NCBI RefSeq assembly: GCF_029227915.1
Contig: NC_079887.1
Location: forward strand, 9,732,001 to 9,796,000
Direction: 5' to 3'
DNA length: 64,000 bases
Source: Hydractinia symbiolongicarpus
Lineage: Eukaryota > Cnidaria > Hydrozoa > Anthoathecata > Hydractiniidae
Part shown: piece after piece, positions 58,166 through 64,000 of the stretch
How the letters are laid out: every line of letters starts with the position of its first letter
Numbering within the stretch: position 1 is the first letter of the stretch
Position numbers and translations under genes: made by a program
The notes under the pieces: model-generated
Seen by the model: the letters and a program-made list of their open reading frames with translations, nothing else
The model's database searches: none
What the model was told of the DNA's origin: nothing

Positions 58166-61100
58166 TTTAATTTGTTTTATTTGTGTAAAATTGAAACAAT
58201 GTTTCTTTCTTCAATAACGCTTGAGTCAGTAATATAGTGAGTAATGGTGTGTTGACGCAGCAAATCTAAATCACTACTAACCAAAACCTCACGTAACTCA
58301 TTATTAAATCCTTTTTCCTGGCATTTAGCATTTAATTGAAAGCAGCAAACATCAATACATAGAATAGGAAGTGAATTTACCTTTTGTAAGAAAGATAAAC
58401 AAAAGAAAAAAGTTAATTACAGCTATGTTTTTACCATAACGAGGATGACAATGATGTGGTTCTGCGGTCGGTAGAATAACAAGTGTAATTAAAAACAAAG
58501 ATCTTTTTAAACACTTTAGTGAATCACAATATTGGGTGGATGTTGATGTATCTTGGTGGGTTTTATGTTTTTTTTCTCTTTTAATGTCCGTCCATCCTTC
58601 AGGCGCCCTTATGTATATTTACCATCTTACCCTCTTAAGAAGATTAGCTGATATGAAACACGCTTAGCAACGGTTTTAATTGGACGTAGTAAAATCATCA
58701 AGATTTGACGACTACTTTTAAGTGAGTTTGAAGCGCAGAGGATTATTTTGTTAGGAGAAGCTATAAAGCATTAAGGACTTTGAAGTAAACATTCTGAAAT
58801 CTTATAAGTCTTGGTTGGTTAGATATTTTAACTATGTTACGGTCTTGTTGTCATTATGAAACGTTTCCCGCACTTTTTAATAAACAGACCATTGTAAATC
58901 ACTTCTGCTATGAACGGTCAGGAATACTGCGAAAAAGTGGCGGATATTAACTATAAGATTTTTGTAAGCTAATCCATATTCTTTGCAGGTCAAAGGTCTT
59001 AAACAATAAGATAGAATTTTTTTTTTATACTAAACGACTTTTTTAAGAAAGCTTCTTTTCAACTTATTGTCTCCATCTTAAGTGGTAACATCTGACTTGC
59101 TAAAATTTAAGCACTCTAATTTTTAGTTTAGAATGATTGTCTCCCATAGTAATTTTCATATTATATTTAAAATGGTAGCCAAATTGCTACTCTATGTTAA
59201 GGGTACACGAAATACCGAAATGCATGACGTGTGATAATCTGAGGAACGGAATATACACGTATCTAGTTAGAAGTAATTGACAAACCGAACGTTTTCAATC
59301 TTGTGCTCCTAGGACAAAGCACCGCAGAATAGCTCGTCGACTGGGTGTTACCAGCACAAAGTGCATCGGCGATTATACGCCACTTTTTAACATGAATATC
59401 TTTCATTTGGCAATGTCGTGCTTGGCGATAAAAGGAAATGTCAACGACAAAATATATAAAGGCGGCTTCACACTTTATTCGCCGTCGTCGCACGATTAAA
59501 CGGCCGTGCGTTTTTGCATGCGCATTTTTGCATAAATGTCTGTTACTCGTCTGTGTTGGTTGTAGTAATTTAATCTATATAAACTATCTTGACGATTTGA
59601 AAACGAGTTTTGGAACAGTGAAACTTAAAACATCTTTACGGTATGATTAAATTCTATTTTTGCTTATTTTCTGTGTCAGCGTAATTATTTTTTGAATAAT
59701 GGAGAGGAGAGTAACTCGAGAGTGCGCAACTTCGTTTCCAGGGCTTTCTCGGATAGTAAGAGGGAGAACAAGGCTCAAAATGTGAACGTTAGTAATCCTA
59801 TATAGGGAATAGCAAGTTAATCTTCAAAGAGATATTGGAAAGGTTTGTTCCAGCTAAAGTGTATTTATATTTTAACTGATTTTCTGACGCTAAACAATAA
59901 ATTGTTCGGCTTTTTTAGTAAACTTCGTATTTGTTTTGTGTTGTGATTCAGTTTTTACGAACTAAATTGTTCAATTCGCTGAAAATGTAAATTTTCACTC
60001 TCCTTTACATGCTTTTTTATATAAGAATGTGCTTTATAAGAATATCAGGCTGGGATTTTAGGTTAAAAACAATAGAACCACTGCTTACAACAACCAGAAT
60101 TTCAGTATTCTTGTAAAAAAGCGTGTATTCTCACGATCAGGGAGAAGGAGTGTTGTTTCGCACAATATTAACTTAGTCCCCAGAGCTTGTGATGTTTTAG
60201 TGCATTTGGATGGAGTTGTTTGAAAAAACTAACAAGCTTAAAGACGCCATATGTTGTTATCCTGTTTCATGAGTATGAACTATTCCGCTGCAGAGTTTTT
60301 GTTATAGAATATAAAATATTTTGTAATAAGAATCATAAAATTTTCTAAGGAAGGAAGTAGCTACAAGGATTACAAAAATTGTGATATTAGAACATTATGT
60401 TCCGAGGAAAGAAATACGTGACCGAAGAAAATGTAATATTAGCAAGGAAGATGTTGCAATGAAACTTTGTGATGCCAAATTTAACAGCGTTTCCTATTTA
60501 AAGGTAAATACCTTATTGGAAAAAAATGTCGTTAAAAATAGACTTCAATTTTCCTCGAAATATCGACTAGTGTTTTTACCCAACTTATATTTCCTTACTA
60601 TTCACTTTTTTCGTTCTATCCGCTAAACAAAATGCTCTGGGATCGATATTTTTTACGACTTTACATGGAGCCAAAGCTGATGTAAAAATTGTTAAAAAGA
60701 GCTGGAAACGAAGTTGTTTTTTTAGTTGTTTGCCAGGATATGACCTAAAATTTTCGATTACGTTTTCGTACGTTATCATTTGGCTGATTTTTCAGAACTA
60801 CGAGCAACCAAATTTTTCTTTGACTGAATTTCTACACAATATATATTTATTTTTTAACTTCTTTTTACTTTTTTCCTAATAACATGTCGCTTTTAAGCGA
60901 AGAAAATATGTCATATATTGTTCAGTTTTTGTATACTATTTGAGAAATGTTTGCAAAAACAAATTTTTAAAAACCGTGATGACGCTTGGCAGAGGATGTC
61001 CAGAACGAGCTTACGCGCGTCAATTTCATATCTTTTATTGTGTAATACACAATAAATTTGATCGTCTTTAGTTCTGTTGTTAACTCGCTAATAAATTAAA

Positions 61101-61549
61101 AGAGAAATCTTTACTCGCGGTGAAAAAGCTGTAAGCGGCCCGGCCCAATAAATTAATGGGGACGTGATACTTCTCCGTAACACAAAAATGTTACTGTCAA
61201 GGGAGAGTCAACTTTGCTATTCATTGGTTAGTAGTACGACGGTTTTTATTTAATTTAGAATATCTTAAAATTTTGATTTTTTCAAAATTTTTAACATCTG
61301 CGGACATATTTGAAATGTATTTAAAACAAAGGTGAAGAAAAGACGAGTTAGACTTGTTTAACTCGCGCAAGTTTTGATTTCTTTTGTAATGTCGCTAAAT
61401 CCACGCCTTACAGTTCCCTACTGTTTAATCCATTCGCAAATAGTCTATTTTTTTCTCTGCTGTTTGTCAATATTTTTCTTTTCTTTTATTTCTTTCACTC
61501 AATTGATTTTTTGATCGTATTATATACACACTTATTAACTTTGTGTTAG

Positions 61550-61636
61550 CAAAAGCGATCAAAACGAGACAAAACGCGACATTTCGAAATTTATTTCTGT
61601 CAAAGTTCGCGAAAGTTGACCCTTTGTTACTTCACG
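61550..61636 (+). CDS. Candidate exon, family unknown
   Basis: After TTAG at 61546-61549, one frame reads KAIKTRQNATFRNLFLSKFA and on to VDPLLLH, ending one base into a codon at a good donor (ACG, GTAAGT). That phase matches the acceptor at 62333-62334. The alternative frame of the same exon is also open, so the reading is not settled. No family is recognised. Confidence 0.3.
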
Positions 61637-62334
61637 GTAAGTCTAAGATTTCACCTAAAATATCTTTTGTATTTTATAAGATGTCATTTTGGCATGTTTA
61701 TCTTTTTATAAGCTTAAAATTTATAAGCATAAAGAAATGAGAAGCGTAGGTTTAGGATATTATCCAGCATTAGCGAATCCTTCTGATATGTGTTTTTCTC
61801 GTTTTATGTGTATTTTATATTAAAAGACTGTTTTTTTATTTTTCCTCATTCACAACGAGACTTAAATAACATCACATACTGTCCGAAATTGGTCTTGTGT
61901 TATCATACATTTATTTTGGCACTTTTTTTAAAAAAACTAAGGACCATTTTAACATATAAGTTTTTAATTTGTTTCTGCAATAAGCATGATCCAAGCATAC
62001 TCTACTTCGTCTTGTGTTATTGGCATAAGCATATTCTGTTTCTTTATTTTGAATTTTCGCTTGCTTATGTAAAAACGTAATGTGAGCTCTAATATATATA
62101 TATAAATGTGGCAATCGTAGAGTCAGAGTTATTATATAAATTTAAATTTTTGAATTCAAACTTTACATGTTGTGTTACTGATATAAACCGAGTAAATTGT
62201 GGAAATAAAGCAGCTTTTTTCTATCTACACCATGTATAAAAGCTACACATAAAAATTTCAGCCATTTTAATACTCTGCCTTGGTTAGTATACAACATTTT
62301 TTTAGTATTCTCTTTCACTTGTGTTCTTTTAAAG

Positions 62335-62471
62335 ACATGAGTGTGGGACCACAGGGCCACATTGTGAAGGACAACAGGACCACGTTGTCAAAATTTAAGA
62401 ATCAAAGGGAAGAAAAAACCAAGACAAGCCCATTTTTAAAAGTGGCATTTTTTAAAAGAACAGTTGATATA
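62335..62471 (+). CDS. Candidate exon or gene start, family unknown
   Basis: Following TTTTAAAG, the frame DMSVGPQGHIVKDNRTTLSK continues FKNQREEKTKTSPFLKVAFF. It joins in phase with the candidate exon ending at 61636, or could start at its own ATG (62337). A possible donor (ATA, GTAAAA) lies at 62472. A pogo-type MITE begins 47 bp later. Coding appearance is good, but there is no family match. Confidence 0.33.
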
Positions 62472-62518
62472 GTAAAATTCTGCTTTATGTATCTATATAT
62501 CTTTTCTCCTTATGCATA

Positions 62519-63275
62519 CAGTTAACTCCTCGTAACTCGAACCTCCAACGGACCAGAGAAAACAGTTTGACATAACGAATGTTCGACTTAAGCGAAGCTC
62601 CCGGTAATTCGAACTTAGACAAAAATGAGATATTAGTTCGAGTTAAGGCGATTTTTTTTTTAGACTCTATAAAATTTACAAATGTTTTCACTGAAATAAA
62701 ATTCGTTTGTCGGTTTGACGTAACCTTGTTGATAGTTCTTGTCCAATAACTCGACTTATTAGGTTGATGTATTTGTAAAGACAGGCTACGTTTTCGCTAA
62801 ACAACATATACTCCAAGAGTAACTCCTGAAGTAACTTTTGTTACGTGCAAGAACGTAGTTATTTTCTAACCTTTTCTTTTCCAGTCATCCATCTGGTGCT
62901 TTAAAATTTAAAAAGCTTTCTCTTTTATCTAATTGCCATCAAAAGGAATATTTTAGCTCTTTTGTAAAGAGAACCATTTAGGAGCACCTTTTTTGAAATT
63001 TCTGGCTACATTACATACCAGTATTCATTTTTCGAACATTTGTTTTCTACTTAAACACTAGAAAATTCGAGTTAAAAATTCGAGTTATCCGAAAAAATTA
63101 ACTTCAGAGGGACAAAAAAATGGTTAGAGAAAGCGAATGTTCGAGTTATCCGGGGTTCAAGTTAACGAGTAGTTTTTATAAGGAAGTATTAAGAAATGTC
63201 CAAGGGACCGTAGAAAACAGTTCGAGCTAATAAAAGTTCGAGTTAATTGTTGTTCGAGTTACCGGGAGTCTACTG
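62519..63275. mobile_element. 757-bp non-autonomous pogo/Tigger-type element, second copy
   Basis: The left end CAGTTAACTCCTCGTAACTC and the right end GAGTTACCGGGAGTCTACTG form an inverted pair with a few mismatches, flanked by TA at 62517-62518 and 63276-63277. GTTCGAGTTA(T/C)CCG motifs repeat inside both ends. It is related to 53882-54700 by its termini. Confidence 0.85.
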
Positions 63276-64000
63276 TATATATCAAGCCATATTCTTTTAT
63301 TTGCCTTTTCTTTTTGCAAACATGTTTCACGAAATTTTTTTTAAAATAACTAGAAAATTTGGCTTTATCCTAAATTATGGACAGTTTTAATTAATTACTT
63401 ACTTTATAGTACATTACGAACTTTTGCGACCCAAAGTTGCGAGTCTGTGAAAATTTCTCCCTTGAAAAATGTATTTCCCATTTTTTTTGTTCTTTTAATG
63501 AGATTTCAGCCTTGCAATTGTTCTTAATGGTCGTCCAGAATGTCACACCTTAGGGGAGGGAGGGGGTAGCGAGAACGGACACAAAAATGGACAGGGGGAG
63601 GTGTTCATCCGTAAGCGGACATCCTTTACAGAGATTTATTTTTTGTATTCTTGTTGATTTAATCGTCTTTTAGAGAGAAGATGGCATAAAAGTCGTTTTG
63701 TTATCAATTTATATAAGAAGTATTTTGAATAGAGAATTCTAAGTAGTTGTTTACAAGGGAATTTTTCTATTTTTACTGATCAGTAATATAGAAGGGGGAG
63801 GGGTGGGTGGTGCCAACAAAAAATATTGACAGGGGTAAAAAATCGACAAAACTGTGCCGACGTTCTTTGTGGATACCCTTTATTTTGTTTTTATTTTTAC
63901 GAATACTTGGTCTAAATGTGTTTTAAAAATCGTTTTCATTTTCAAAACCAGATATTTGTTACTTTAACAGGCGAAGTCATTTTGTATAAAATAAGCTCTT
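63276..64000. other. Window end, G-rich tracts, no gene
   Basis: Two G-rich runs, GGGGAGGGAGGGGG at 63553-63566 and GGGGGAGGGGTGGGTGG near 63794, could form G-quadruplexes on the plus strand. Nothing else is recognised. Confidence 0.45.

Larger units (their letters stand above)
54896..61549. other. Long region without an established gene
   Basis: No conserved motif or consistent exon chain is seen. A MITE at 55707-55867 and a (TTG)n tract near 58010-58165 are listed separately. The frame at 60381-60503 ends at a good donor (AAG, GTAAAT) and reads KEIRDRRKCNISKEDVAMKL, but no acceptor or partner exon fits, so it is not annotated as a gene. Confidence 0.5.

Noticed and set aside
57975-58217. 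Hydrophobic 80-codon frame resembling a membrane protein
   Set aside because: It is encoded entirely by an irregular TTG tract; low-complexity artefact.
60381-60503. Frame ending at a good donor site
   Set aside because: A second frame of the same stretch is equally open at its start, no acceptor fits, and no downstream exon matches its phase consistently.

Overview
The window is AT-rich animal nuclear DNA. Its genes have long GT-AG introns and no bacterial-style gene packing, and many transposon relics lie between and inside the genes. A secreted protein with six ShKT domains, many foldback/MITE-type repeats and a DIRS-like ORF1 fragment point to a cnidarian, most likely a hydrozoan or other medusozoan. 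The species assignment is inference; the sequence alone does not prove it.

Five genes can be read with confidence. (1) 327-1502 (+): an uninterrupted L-threonine aldolase. (2) 6522-13160 (+): a ten-exon TRAF-family signalling protein (597 aa: acidic N-terminus, RING, TRAF zinc fingers, MATH), with a possible alternative first exon at 8752. (3) 24855-39647 (-): RAD1, the 9-1-1 DNA-damage clamp subunit (285 aa, eight exons over 14.8 kb). (4) 42928-47496 (+): the ubiquitin-conjugating enzyme UBE2G1 (167 aa, five exons), with a CRE/NRF1-like promoter. (5) 49055-54895 (-): a secreted six-domain ShKT protein (378 aa, four exons all split in phase 1). All exon joins were checked by reading frame and splice dinucleotides. 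RAD1 and UBE2G1 are divergent neighbours about 3.3 kb apart. The genes do not form a pathway.

The rest is mostly mobile-element debris. At 15.3-17.1 kb is a broken pogo/Tigger transposase with a 317-bp palindromic MITE inserted in it. At 17.7-23.2 kb are a tyrosine-recombinase fragment, a DIRS-type ORF1 and a SWIM-finger fragment. RAD1 intron 7 holds a same-strand LINE with APE/RT remnants. A second LINE family, with a PHD-like zinc finger and a (GAT)n tail, is present four times at 24.0, 34.9, 40.1-41.2 and 44 kb. Intron 1 of the ShKT gene holds an apparent foldback element (51.0-53.9 kb) made of two inverted arrays of ~21-bp repeats around an integrase fragment, followed directly by a pogo-type MITE. 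A second MITE of that type sits at 62.5-63.3 kb. Four short, near-perfect hairpins with 3-4 nt loops are scattered through non-coding DNA.

From 55 to 64 kb no gene is established; two phase-compatible candidate exons at 61.5 and 62.3 kb are reported at low confidence.
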